From: an uncultured Clostridia bacterium
GTDB lineage: Bacteria; Cyanobacteriota; Vampirovibrionia; Gastranaerophilales; Gastranaerophilaceae
Direction: 5' to 3'
DNA: 52,599 nucleotides
Assembly (NCBI GenBank): GCA_945946765.1
Contig: CAMEWS010000007.1
Location: forward strand, 1-52,599
A model generated the notes under the pieces. The model was not told where the DNA came from, searched no databases, and worked only from the letters and a program-made list of their open reading frames with translations. Shown here piece by piece: positions 16,697 through 25,150 of the stretch. The position numbers were made by a program, and so were the translations under genes. Numbering within the stretch: position 1 is the first letter of the stretch; each line of letters starts with the position of its first letter.

Positions 16697-19506
16697 TATT
16701 CGCCCTTTATTTTTTCAATATCTTTTAGTATTTTGATTGCTCTATGTTGATAAGTATGTTCTTTTAAGAATCTTTCATATGATGCTTTTTGCACTTTTTC
16801 ACGTTCAACATCATTTTCTAAATAGTACTTTATTTTTACAATTAAATCTTCCTCGGAATTATAACAAACTATTTCTTCGCCAATTTTAAGATAATTATTT
16901 AATTCGTCCATGTGTTGAGTGACAACACAAGTATTGCAAGCAAGTGCTTCAAATAACCCTACCTTGACATTGTTATAACCGGCAACAGTTTTGGCAAAGG
17001 AAAGATAAATTTTACCTGAATTAATGGCTTTGGTGTGATTAATACCGTTAACACACCCTTGTCCGTTTTCCCAACCGTTTCCATATAATCCGATTTTGTA
17101 ATTTAATGCAGATAAATTTTTTATGATTTTTTTTCTGTCCTCTCTTGCATGTCCTATAACAACAATATCGTATTTTCTTTCTATTTCGGGCATAAAGTAA
17201 TGATGTTTTGTGCTGGCAGCAAAAGGAAGTAATTTTATATTAACTTTATTTTTATCGTATTGATTCTCTAATGAATATCTTGAATTTGTGTAATATATAT
17301 CAAATTTATCAGCATAAATTGCACCGTTATACGGATATACATCAGGATCTGACAAGGATATTCCTATCAATTTAATATTATTGTTTTTGCAATAGTCAAA
17401 GCCATCTTGTTCTAAAGTTATTCCGCCTGAGTTTAATATAATAAAATCAGGTTTAAAATTTTTTATATCTTTTATTAATTTTTTTGTATCAATATAATTG
17501 ATTTGTCCGTTATCTGTTTTTATTGATTTTTTTATACGTTTATCTTTTTTCTTGCTATATAGCTTTAAGTCAATTTTTATAAGATTGCACAAATCGGACA
17601 TATCGTCTGACATAACATTAACCACATCATTTAGTCCCATCCAATACGCTCCATAATGAATGCCTTTTAAATGTGAAAACGGTTTTATATACTTATTTAC
17701 TTCTTTTTTTGCAAATTTGATATTTTGGGTTATTGTTTCTATTGCATTTTTTCTGTATTCATACTGTTTTTGCCTTATCTTTTCAGTGTTTTCTTTTGCT
17801 TTTTTTATTAAAGAATCCAGTTTATCAGCTTCATCCATTTTTATACAATATTCATTCAGACCGCAATCATTCATTAAAGCACGAATTTTAGGGCAAATAT
17901 CAATAGCTATACAGGGTATTCCCTTGTGTATTGCGGCAATAATCCCATGATATCTGCCTGAAATAACAAATCCGCAATTTTCTATCCTTTTTTCAATATT
18001 ATCGGCATATACTTGAAAATCATCATATATTATTTTGTTAAAATTAGCTGAAATTATTTTTTCAAAATCATTTAAATTATTTTTATAATGTCCGTAATTT
18101 ATAAATTTTTCTAAATTATATTCTTTAAATATTTTTCCATCTCTCCATACAAAAAACAAATTATTTGTATTAAGTTCGTTTTGTTCCATCCATTTGAGCG
18201 GATAAGAAAAAGTGATATCAACAGATGGCTGAACATCATTAATATGCATACAAGAAAGTGAATATTGGTCACGAACATAGAAAAATTTAGCCTTATCTTT
18301 TAATTTATTTGCTTTTTTATCGGGAAATTCAAATTCAGCACCAAGACCTATTACCCCAAAAGGTTTTTTGATTTTTTGTTTAAAGACTTTATGAATATCA
18401 TCATGCCATAAACCACCACCACCGCAAATTATAAAACCGGCTTTGTTTATTCTTTTTTCTGTTGTATATACAAAAACAGCATTTGGGAAAAGTCGCTGCA
18501 TACAGGATTTTATCCATTGATCACCAAGATTTTTCCCTTGCCACCATCCCCATATAATAAGCCTATCTTTAAAGTTGCATTTTGTATTATATGTTATTTT
18601 TAAACCGAATATTCTTAAAACTTTTTTATTGTTTACATTCTTTATAGAAAAAATTTTTTGAGCCAATATAGTTATTATTGTTTTTGATAAATATTTTATT
18701 GTATACAATTTGTTGATTTTTAATGATTGTTTTACAAAACTTGAACAATTTGTATTTTTAAAAAGTTTTATTAAAATTTTTGTACTGTCTTTTTGCGAGT
18801 ATTGCAGTTGCTCTAAAGTTTTTAATGCATATTTTTCTTGAATTTCAATTGTCTTCTTTTTTATTTCATTTTGTCGTGTCGAAGTAAGACTGGTTGGGGT
18901 ATAACGATATATATATAAATTTTCATCAGAATACGAAATTTTTCCAACCAAAGCCAACCTGCACCAATAGTCATAATCTTCTGCACAGAACATATTTTCA
19001 TCATACTGACCTGTTTTTTGTGCAATTTCTTTTCTGTACATAAAACAGGCTCCGACATTACAAGAAAACAGATTATTTAAAACATTTCTTGTTGGTGTGA
19101 TAGCTTTTAATGTAGTTTTTGTATTATCTTCATTTATTAAGTCATAATTACAAGATATTAAATCTGTTTGTGGATTATTGTCCAAAAAATTAGCCATATA
19201 CTTAAGTGCATCAGGTTTATACATATTGTCATCGCTTGTCCATGTATAATATTCTCCTTTTGCTGCTTCAAAACCTATATTGAGTGATGCCGGTAATTTT
19301 TTATTAACATCATTGTTTATAATTTTGATTCGGGAATCTTTTTGTGCATATTCATTAATAATTTTCAAAGTATTATCTTGTGAACAATCATTTACTATAA
19401 TTAACTCCCAATTTTGATATGATTGGGCTAATACGCTGTCTATTGCATCTTTAATGTATTTTTGACCGTTATATGTTGGCAAAACAATACTTACTAATTT
19501 ATCCAT
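16696..19506 (-). CDS. Three-domain glycan transferase: GT2 + pyruvyltransferase-like + GT-B
   Basis: 936 residues with three recognisable parts. Residues 1-215 are a GT2 (GT-A) domain: VSIVLPTYNGQKYIKDAIDS, LIIVNDCSQDNT, and the metal site WTSDDNMY. Residues about 313-600 resemble the polysaccharide pyruvyl transferase family: IIWGWWQGKNLGDQWI, FIICGGGGLWHDD, FFYVRDQYS, VDITFSYPL and FVISGRYHGIIAAIHKGIP. Residues about 610-936 resemble a CgeB/DUF3880-type GT-B: NSGGITLEQDGFDYC, KYDIVVIGHAREDRKKIIKN, KIYLSFAKTVAGYNNVKVGL and FEALACNTCVV. It probably builds and pyruvylates a surface polysaccharide at the cytosolic face. It overlaps the upstream GT2 gene by 8 bases. Domain boundaries are estimates. 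Confidence 0.87.
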   Translation of the reverse strand: MDKLVSIVLPTYNGQKYIKDAIDSVLAQSYQNWELIIVNDCSQDNTLKIINEYAQKDSRIKIINNDVNKKLPASLNIGFEAAKGEYYTWTSDDNMYKPDALKYMANFLDNNPQTDLISCNYDLINEDNTKTTLKAITPTRNVLNNLFSCNVGACFMYRKEIAQKTGQYDENMFCAEDYDYWCRLALVGKISYSDENLYIYRYTPTSLTSTRQNEIKKKTIEIQEKYALKTLEQLQYSQKDSTKILIKLFKNTNCSSFVKQSLKINKLYTIKYLSKTIITILAQKIFSIKNVNNKKVLRIFGLKITYNTKCNFKDRLIIWGWWQGKNLGDQWIKSCMQRLFPNAVFVYTTEKRINKAGFIICGGGGLWHDDIHKVFKQKIKKPFGVIGLGAEFEFPDKKANKLKDKAKFFYVRDQYSLSCMHINDVQPSVDITFSYPLKWMEQNELNTNNLFFVWRDGKIFKEYNLEKFINYGHYKNNLNDFEKIISANFNKIIYDDFQVYADNIEKRIENCGFVISGRYHGIIAAIHKGIPCIAIDICPKIRALMNDCGLNEYCIKMDEADKLDSLIKKAKENTEKIRQKQYEYRKNAIETITQNIKFAKKEVNKYIKPFSHLKGIHYGAYWMGLNDVVNVMSDDMSDLCNLIKIDLKLYSKKKDKRIKKSIKTDNGQINYIDTKKLIKDIKNFKPDFIILNSGGITLEQDGFDYCKNNNIKLIGISLSDPDVYPYNGAIYADKFDIYYTNSRYSLENQYDKNKVNIKLLPFAASTKHHYFMPEIERKYDIVVIGHAREDRKKIIKNLSALNYKIGLYGNGWENGQGCVNGINHTKAINSGKIYLSFAKTVAGYNNVKVGLFEALACNTCVVTQHMDELNNYLKIGEEIVCYNSEEDLIVKIKYYLENDVEREKVQKASYERFLKEHTYQHRAIKILKDIEKIKGE

Positions 19507-20356
19507 TTATCAAACCTCTTGCATAGTTGTTTAAAATAATTACTAAAATAAAAATAAATTCCAAAATTGAAATATATAGTAAAATAAAAAATAACTTCTT
19601 GTATTTTTTTATCTTCCTAAGCGGTGAACGAAAAACTTTATCCACAAAACTTTCACTTTTTGTATAAAGCGAGAGATGATTCTTTAAAATTTCAAGTCTT
19701 AGATTTTTAGCTGTTTCCCAAGTCATGTCTGTTCTGGTATTTGAAGACAGTTGTCTGTAATTAAACAAAAATTCATCTATCTTGTGGACTTTTAACCCTG
19801 CTTCTAAAAAAGATAACCATAAATCCCAGTCTTCAAGTCCATTGTTCATATATTCTTTATATTTGCCGGCTTTTTCAAAATCTGATTTTCTAAAGAGTGA
19901 ACAACAAAAAACGCAGTTTTGATATAAAATCTCTGTTTCCGAAAATTCGGGTAACTTCCATTCACCGTGTTTGCTGTCGAATAATTTAGCTTTACAATAC
20001 ACAATTCCGATTTTGGGATTGTTTTGTAAAATTTTCACGGCTTTTTCTACATAAGTCGGCTCAATTTTGTCATCTCCGTCCAGCGGCAAAATGTATTCAC
20101 CGCATGCTGCATCTATCGCTGTATTTCTGGAATAAACAACACCTTTATTTTCTTCATTGTTCAAAAAAACTATATTTTTATATTTTTGTGCAAAATTTTC
20201 GATTATGCTTTTGCTGTCATCGGTTGAGGCATCGTTTATAATTACGATTTCAATATTTGCGTAGGTTTGGTTTAAAGCAGAGGTAATTGCTTCACCAATA
20301 TATTTACATTGGTTAAAGCATGGAATTATTATTGACACTTTGGGTGTTGAGGACAT
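19499..20356 (-). CDS. GT2 family glycosyltransferase with C-terminal membrane helix
   Basis: 285 residues. The N-terminal GT-A fold shows KVSIIIPCFNQCKYIGEAIT, VIINDASTDDS, the metal motif LPLDGDDKIEP, and a later GLEDWDLWLSFLEAGLKV acceptor-side motif. The C-terminus ends in one long hydrophobic helix (LFFILLYISILEFIFILVII), anchoring it to the inner membrane. It likely adds a sugar to a lipid-linked or surface glycan. It is the first gene of the three-gene operon; its promoter is near-consensus and about 60 bases upstream. Confidence 0.93.
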   Translation of the reverse strand: MSSTPKVSIIIPCFNQCKYIGEAITSALNQTYANIEIVIINDASTDDSKSIIENFAQKYKNIVFLNNEENKGVVYSRNTAIDAACGEYILPLDGDDKIEPTYVEKAVKILQNNPKIGIVYCKAKLFDSKHGEWKLPEFSETEILYQNCVFCCSLFRKSDFEKAGKYKEYMNNGLEDWDLWLSFLEAGLKVHKIDEFLFNYRQLSSNTRTDMTWETAKNLRLEILKNHLSLYTKSESFVDKVFRSPLRKIKKYKKLFFILLYISILEFIFILVIILNNYARGLING

Positions 20357-20421
20357 TTTTTTACTTTCTTAAAACCATTCTTGATATATAACGCTGAAAT
20401 TTGCACTAAAACTCTATGTGT

Positions 20422-20450
20422 ATTGTAGATGTATCTATTTTAAATGTCAA
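20422..20450 (-). promoter_or_regulatory. Near-consensus sigma-70 promoter of the glycosyltransferase operon
   Basis: Minus strand TTGACA (20445-20450), 17-base spacer, TACAAT (20422-20427). The -35 is perfect and the -10 matches five of six. Expected transcription start is near 20415, giving a leader of about 60 bases. Part of the -35 lies inside the inverted repeat at 20447-20469. Confidence 0.75.
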
Positions 20451-20469
20451 TATTATCTTGTAATATTGA
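20447..20469. promoter_or_regulatory. Perfect inverted repeat, likely operator of the XRE regulator
   Basis: Arms TCAATATTA (20447-20455) and TAATATTGA (20461-20469) are exact reverse complements around the 5-base spacer TCTTG. The site overlaps the -35 box of the minus-strand glycosyltransferase promoter and sits 57 bases before the start of the divergent XRE regulator. That placement would suit repression of the operon and autoregulation. Binding is inferred from position only. Confidence 0.6.
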
Positions 20470-20526
20470 TAAATAATACAGTTTTTTATTCCGAATAATG
20501 TTTGGATAATAAAAATAGAGAAAGCT

Positions 20527-20844
20527 ATGTATCAAAAACAATTATTAGGAAAAAGAATCAAAGAATTGCGTAAGTTAAAGGGGTTTACGCAAGAAAGTTT
20601 GTCAGAAAAAGCAGGTATAGATTCCAAACATTTAAGCAGGATAGAGTGTGGCGTGAATTTTCCTTCTTTGGATTTACTTACTAAAATATCAGATATTTTG
20701 GGAGTTGAGCCCTATGTTCTATTTCAAAATCTGCACGCAAAATCTAAAAACGAATTAATAACGGATATAAATCAGGTTTTAACTATTGCAAAAGAGCAAG
20801 ACGTACGAATGTTTTACAAGATTCTTATTGATATTGTTTCTTAG
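20527..20844 (+). CDS. XRE-family transcriptional regulator
   Basis: 105 residues. The N-terminal Cro/C1-type helix-turn-helix spans about residues 7-62: GKRIKELRKLKGFTQESLSE, KAGIDSKHLSRIECGVNFPS, LLTKISDILGV. The C-terminal 40 residues form a helical extension, perhaps for dimerisation; no ligand-binding domain is present. It is divergent from the glycosyltransferase operon, with the perfect inverted repeat between them. It is therefore the obvious candidate to control that operon and itself. Confidence 0.9.
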   Translation: MYQKQLLGKRIKELRKLKGFTQESLSEKAGIDSKHLSRIECGVNFPSLDLLTKISDILGVEPYVLFQNLHAKSKNELITDINQVLTIAKEQDVRMFYKILIDIVS

Positions 20845-20938
20845 TTTGTAAAATTATGTTAATAACGGTGCTTTTTTCGACAAACAATACTATGTTTGTT
20901 TATTGTATAAACGTATTACAAATTTGAGAAAATATATA

Positions 20939-22489
20939 ATGATTGTAAGTCTTAATTTGCATAGCCCTTTACCTCGCAAAAGAAATGTATCACCTTTAAA
21001 GGATAGCCAAACATTAGGAGTTGCTTTAAATACACCCGTTAACAACGATGTTGTTTCGTTTGGCGGTTTGACAAAAAAATTGTCAAAATGTACTTATATT
21101 GACGGTCAAAAAGATATTGAGCCTTTTGTTGACAAACGAAAAAAAGAAGGTAAGAGCCTTGTGTCAGGTCAAATCCCCGAGTTTATTCAGGCAAAATTTC
21201 CTAAAGACAAAAGAGAAGAATGTATAAGAGAATTTTATGAAGTATTTGATAAAATTACCGAAGAACTTCGCAATTTTGATGAAACAAAAGTAAGCTCAAT
21301 TGAGGAAATTACCAAACGAAGGAATAACTCCACTCAAAAGCTTTTAAAGGATTTACTTGTAAAATACAAATTGGCATATCAATGGGATGATGTTGATTTG
21401 GAATATCTTGGCAAAGGCGGTAAAGGTGCAGGATACAAAATTGTAGGTTTACGGAACCCCGATGAGAGTGAAGACGAATACGTAATAAAGGTTTATCATC
21501 TTATAAAAGGCCCTGATTGGCAGCCATACAAAAGTCACGGTTGCTATGCGGAAACGAATAGTGCTGTTTATTGGATGAATCAGGCCGGCTATGAAACACA
21601 AAGAGGAAAATACCTTTTTGGTAGTATGGATACAGGTTATATGGTAATAAAATATGTTGATGATGATGTGAGACTGCCTGCAAAATTTGTTGATCCGTAT
21701 TCTTTGGGGTTAAAATGTACGGATGAGGATTTAAAGAAAAAACATAATACGTGTAAAGGTTACAGTTATGACTGGGGCGGTGTCCGTGTAGTTAACAGAT
21801 TGAAAAACGGCAGCAAAACAGCGAGATATGTTGCAGATAAAATAAAAAATACTCCGGAAAAATACAGAGAACAGGAATGGTGGAGATTATATTACGACAA
21901 GAAGTTAGACAAAAGCCAAAAAAATGCCGGTTTGGCGATGAGCATTAAGCATATGCCAAATAAAAATTATTATATTGAAGAATGCATGAAACTCAATGAC
22001 CCTTTGGTTGATAGGGCTTTGGGATATGTATTGAAGTATTTGCCGTATAATGATGCCATTTTGTATTTTAATGATTTGGTGAGAACAAACGATGTTATTA
22101 CTCAGGTTGTTTTGTTTAACGAAATACCTTTATTGGCAATGAAGCACCGTGATGAAAATGTAAAAGATGATTTACAAACAATGCGTTCGGAAATTTTGCC
22201 GAACCGTATAAAAAGATATTATGATATTTCGGCAAGATTTGCTTTGCCCGAATCAGTAGAGCATCTTGCAAGTTTTGTTCATTTGCTGCCTAAAGATAAA
22301 TTCTGTGATTACTATTTGAAATTGGCTAGAATAAACAACACTGCACTGCATGACAGAATGATTTATAAACTTTCTAATGTTGAAAAAGAGAACAAAGAGT
22401 TTGTGTATAGAACCTTGTCTAACAATATTAAAGATAAAAATTTAAAAAGAAAAATTGCAAAATTAGTCGATACGTATATAAATGAATAA
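20939..22489 (+). CDS. Kinase-like protein with helical C-terminal half and SFGG motif
   Basis: 516 residues from the ATG at 20939; a TTG-initiated extension to 20903 is less likely. After a low-complexity N-terminus ending in NNDVVSFGG (residues 35-43), residues 150-285 resemble a protein-kinase N-lobe. Visible elements are a glycine loop YLGKGGKGAGYKI, a VAIK-like EYVIKVYH (Lys184), a candidate helix-C glutamate in AETNSAVYWM (Glu205), a hinge GYMVIKYVDDD, and a DFG-like YDWGGVRVV (residues 278-281). A canonical HRD loop is not obvious; DEDLKKKHN occupies that region. The rest is predicted helical, possibly HEAT-like. Activity is unproven: it may be an atypical kinase or a pseudokinase. Confidence 0.7.
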   Translation: MIVSLNLHSPLPRKRNVSPLKDSQTLGVALNTPVNNDVVSFGGLTKKLSKCTYIDGQKDIEPFVDKRKKEGKSLVSGQIPEFIQAKFPKDKREECIREFYEVFDKITEELRNFDETKVSSIEEITKRRNNSTQKLLKDLLVKYKLAYQWDDVDLEYLGKGGKGAGYKIVGLRNPDESEDEYVIKVYHLIKGPDWQPYKSHGCYAETNSAVYWMNQAGYETQRGKYLFGSMDTGYMVIKYVDDDVRLPAKFVDPYSLGLKCTDEDLKKKHNTCKGYSYDWGGVRVVNRLKNGSKTARYVADKIKNTPEKYREQEWWRLYYDKKLDKSQKNAGLAMSIKHMPNKNYYIEECMKLNDPLVDRALGYVLKYLPYNDAILYFNDLVRTNDVITQVVLFNEIPLLAMKHRDENVKDDLQTMRSEILPNRIKRYYDISARFALPESVEHLASFVHLLPKDKFCDYYLKLARINNTALHDRMIYKLSNVEKENKEFVYRTLSNNIKDKNLKRKIAKLVDTYINE

Positions 22490-22511
22490 ATATTTAAAAA
22501 ATGATTCAATG

Positions 22512-22520
22512 TGCTATAAT
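22512..22520 (+). promoter_or_regulatory. Extended -10 promoter of the tmRNA gene
   Basis: TGCTATAAT (TGn plus a perfect TATAAT at 22515-22520) lies 33 bases before the mature tmRNA 5' end. That leaves room for a short 5' leader to be removed by RNase P. No strong -35 box is visible, which fits an extended -10 promoter. Confidence 0.65.
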
Positions 22521-22552
22521 GGAAATATAATCGTACATTGAAATATAAGCAT

Positions 22553-22968
22553 GGGGACGTTTTGGATTTGACGGGGTGATAGTTTGTATCAGGCTGCGAG
22601 TCCGAGCGCTGTTCTCGGTTATCAACGAGCAATTTAAATTAAACGCTAACAATAACGTTATCGAAGGCAATTTCGGCAGAAGAGCAGCAGCTTTAGCTGC
22701 CTAGTAACCGATAGTTCGACAGACTGAACTATGCCCACTCTGTATGGCCAGCTTGCCGCTGTGCAGGGTCCACTATGCAAGACGCAGTGCGGGGATGAGA
22801 ATTAACCGCATCAAGCTTCTTCTCAAAAAGCGTATCTTTTAAAACTGCTTTGTTTTAGTTTAGGTTGAGGGAATTTTCCATACTAAAACGAGATAAAAGT
22901 TTCCTACGCTCGTAGATGTTTGCTGCATTCCATTTCGGACAGGGGTTCGATTCCCCTCGTCTCCACCA
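22553..22968 (+). ncRNA. ssrA: Transfer-messenger RNA (tmRNA), one-piece form
   Basis: The 5' end GGGGACG pairs with CGTCTCC before the encoded ACCA, and the third pair is the G-U wobble that identifies alanine acceptors. The T arm is AGGGGTTCGATTCCCCT (22941-22957). The tag reading frame starts at GCT 22645 and ends at TAG 22702-22704. It encodes ANNNVIEGNFGRRAAALAA, whose ALAA end is the typical proteolysis signal. Pseudoknot-rich sequence follows. With SmpB, which is not encoded here, it rescues stalled ribosomes. The gene is contiguous, not the permuted two-piece form known from some cyanobacteria. Confidence 0.97.
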
Positions 22969-23011
22969 ATTTTTTTTATTTCAATAGATACACAGGGGAA
23001 TCGAATCCCTT
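22941..23011. repeat. Inverted copy of the tmRNA T arm just downstream
   Basis: The T arm AGGGGTTCGATTCCCCT (22941-22957) recurs 36 bases later as AGGGGAATCGAATCCCTT (22994-23011). The reverse complement of the second matches the first over about 16 of 17 positions. Because the arm is itself nearly self-complementary, the copy can also be read as a weaker direct repeat. It could be an attachment-site remnant (ssrA 3' ends are common integrase targets) or a hairpin that affects 3' processing. No integrase is nearby. Confidence 0.55.
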
Positions 23012-23172
23012 GTTTTCACCTCGCAACAAACAGTACCGTTCACAATAACAACGAAAACTCAACGTGTTTATTAAACTAAAAAAATTATACCGATATGTCT
23101 GACAGAGAATTTGAATTTAATGTTTTTTTGAGATAATTATATAAATAATAAAAATATACAAGAAAGAACACT

Positions 23173-23655
23173 ATGCCGGATTATAAAAAGCACCTTGATG
23201 AAGGAATATATGATATAAATTGTGGCAAGTTTCAAGCTGCAATTGAAAAAATAAATAAATCAATTGAACTAAGAAATGATTGGGAAATACCATATTTTTA
23301 CAGAGCGGTTGCATATCAGGCAATGGAAAATTTTGACAATGCAATGCTTGATTACACAAAATCATTGCAGCTTAATCCTAAAATGACAGATGCTTATTAC
23401 AACAGAGCCAAAATTACATTAAGCAGAAAAGATGTAGAAAATCCTGATATTATGACTGCGGTTAAAGATTTGGAAAAAGCATTGGAATTGGATGAAAAGT
23501 TTTTGAATGCATTATATGCGATTGCGGCAGCACATAAAAAACTTGGGAATTATAAAATCGCATTGTCATATTTGGATAAATTGTTGGAAATTGAACCTGA
23601 AGCAGTGAATGCACGTGCTTTTAAAAAACTTTTACTTCAAAAATACATCAAATAA
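23173..23655 (+). CDS. Short TPR protein
   Basis: 160 residues of about four tetratricopeptide repeats. Units include HLDEGIYDINCGKFQAAIEK, FYRAVAYQAMENFDNAMLDY, YYNRAKITLSRKDVE and YAIAAAHKKLGNYKIALSYL. No signal peptide is visible. AAGAAAG lies before the ATG. The 204 bases between the tmRNA and this gene hold only the inverted T-arm copy. A second TPR gene follows 49 bases later, and the two may form an operon. Confidence 0.87.
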   Translation: MPDYKKHLDEGIYDINCGKFQAAIEKINKSIELRNDWEIPYFYRAVAYQAMENFDNAMLDYTKSLQLNPKMTDAYYNRAKITLSRKDVENPDIMTAVKDLEKALELDEKFLNALYAIAAAHKKLGNYKIALSYLDKLLEIEPEAVNARAFKKLLLQKYIK

Positions 23656-23704
23656 TTATTGCCTTGTGTTTAAACGGTTATTATAATTGTGAGCAGAGGT
23701 GGTA

Positions 23705-24703
23705 ATGTTTAGCAAAATTTTTAAAATATTAATTTGCTTTTTGGTAAGTATTGTTGTGTTGACGCAGTGCGGTTGTGCTGTACTGAATTTTCATCAGGAA
23801 TATGATAAAGGCATACGTTTATATAACGAAAAAAAATACGATGAAGCTATTGTTAGCTTTAATAATGCATTGGAGTATAAACCTGATTCATATAGTGCAA
23901 TTTGCTATTTGGGTACAAGTTATGCGTATAATAAAGATTTAAAAAAGGCAGAAAAAACTTATCAGGACGCTATACGGTTGTTCCCTGATTCTTGGAATGC
24001 GTATGTGTTGCTTGCTGATGTAAAGAGGAAACAAAAAGACTATCAAACGGCTATCGACTTTTATGAAACAGCTGTGACATTAGAATCTATGGGTGGAAAG
24101 GAAAAATTGTATTATAAAAACTTGTTGAAAGAAGTAAAAGAAGAACAAACATCATATGCTTTAAAAGACCCTATTGCACAAAGAGAAGCAAAAGAAAGAT
24201 TTAAAAATGAAATTTTAAATGCTCATGCAAAGGGAAAAACTTTAACTGAAAAACAACAAACAGGTGAAGTTGTTTTGGCATTGGATTCAAAATTGTGGGA
24301 AAAACAATCTGAGCAAAAAGATGCAAAATCACAAGTTATTCAGTATGGATTAAAAGGTGAAGATGTTAAAAATTATAAGTGGACACAGCTTGTAACGGTT
24401 CAATATTTTGTTCAAACAGACAATTTCAAAACTACATTGGAAGAATATTACAAAACTCATACGGGTGCGATAGAGACTGTTGCAAAAAATTCAGGAAAAA
24501 CTTTTGTTAAAAAGATTATTAATCAAAGTAACTCTGAGATTTTTTATGAATGGAATTTTGATAATGGAAAAGAAACAGAACTTGCCAGAATAGTTTATAC
24601 CCCACAAGGTATTTATCATTTACATGTTGCTAAAAAGGGATTGCTAAATAGTGAAGAAAAAGCAAGATACGCAGAACTTTTAAAAACGGCTTTGTTGCGA
24701 TAA
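23705..24703 (+). CDS. TPR-containing exported protein, probable lipoprotein
   Basis: 332 residues from the ATG at 23705, with AGAGG five bases upstream; a GTG at 23699 overlaps that site and is less likely. A basic N-terminus and hydrophobic core (ILICFLVSIVVLTQCGC) form a signal sequence with two cysteines; the lipobox is imperfect (LTQC or QCGC). Residues about 35-150 hold three TPR units (YDKGIRLYNEKKYDEAIVSF; AICYLGTSYAYNKDLKKAEK; YVLLADVKRKQKDYQTAIDF). The last 130 residues are an unrecognised alpha/beta domain with FVKKIINQSNSEIFYEWNF. Confidence 0.82.
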   Translation: MFSKIFKILICFLVSIVVLTQCGCAVLNFHQEYDKGIRLYNEKKYDEAIVSFNNALEYKPDSYSAICYLGTSYAYNKDLKKAEKTYQDAIRLFPDSWNAYVLLADVKRKQKDYQTAIDFYETAVTLESMGGKEKLYYKNLLKEVKEEQTSYALKDPIAQREAKERFKNEILNAHAKGKTLTEKQQTGEVVLALDSKLWEKQSEQKDAKSQVIQYGLKGEDVKNYKWTQLVTVQYFVQTDNFKTTLEEYYKTHTGAIETVAKNSGKTFVKKIINQSNSEIFYEWNFDNGKETELARIVYTPQGIYHLHVAKKGLLNSEEKARYAELLKTALLR

Positions 24704-24737
24704 TCTTTGATTTTGATTTGTAATTGTATTGAATAAG

Positions 24738-24764
24738 CAAAAAAAAACCTGAGGTAATCTCAGG
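24738..24764 (-). terminator. Minus-strand intrinsic terminator
   Basis: On the minus strand CCTGAG / CTCAGG with loop ATTAC (24759-24764 with 24748-24753) is followed by GTTTTTTTTT-type T-rich sequence. On the plus strand the T run is absent. It therefore terminates a minus-strand transcript, which supports the small gene at 24851-25015. Confidence 0.75.
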
Positions 24765-24850
24765 CAAAACTAGACTAATAGGGAAAACTCCAAAATCTCC
24801 AATATTTAATACCTTAAAATATAGGGGTATAGGTATTAATTAGATTAAAT

Positions 24851-25015
24851 TTATGTTAGATGCATCATTGCTTTATTTGCTACAGCAATCATTTGCATCG
24901 TCTTCCAAAAATCCTCCGGATCAAGTGTTGACCTGTTATCAAGGTTAACCGTCACTTTTTCGGCATACATTTTTGCAAGCTTTTTATCTATAGCGTTGTT
25001 GGGACACAGCGACAT
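24851..25015 (-). CDS. 54-residue hypothetical protein
   Basis: A short frame from the ATG at 25015 encodes a compact soluble helical protein. It opens MSLCPNNAIDKKLAKMYAEK, continues with LDNRSTLDPEDFWKTMQ and ends MIAVANKAMMHLT. A minus-strand terminator lies about 90 bases after its stop. AAGAGG is present upstream but about 14 bases from the ATG, further than usual. Composition and the dedicated terminator favour a real gene. The function is unknown. It is the only gene found in the 447-base gap between the TPR lipoprotein and the TrpD-like gene. Confidence 0.6.
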   Translation of the reverse strand: MSLCPNNAIDKKLAKMYAEKVTVNLDNRSTLDPEDFWKTMQMIAVANKAMMHLT

Positions 25016-25150
25016 ACTTAGTTTTTTAACCTCTTGTTTATTTTACTTACATATATATAAAGTATTTACAATATATATAATTTCAAATCTTATGTTTTTC
25101 GTTACAATCGTTAACATTATTTTGTTTTTGTTTGTTTTAATAATATATAT

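Noticed and set aside
22363-22632. 89-codon minus-strand frame
   Set aside because: It overlaps the kinase-like gene and the tmRNA 5' domain; a shadow frame.
22994-23011. Truncated tRNA gene
   Set aside because: Only a T-arm-like segment is present, and it matches best as an inverted copy of the tmRNA arm; no acceptor, D or anticodon arm.
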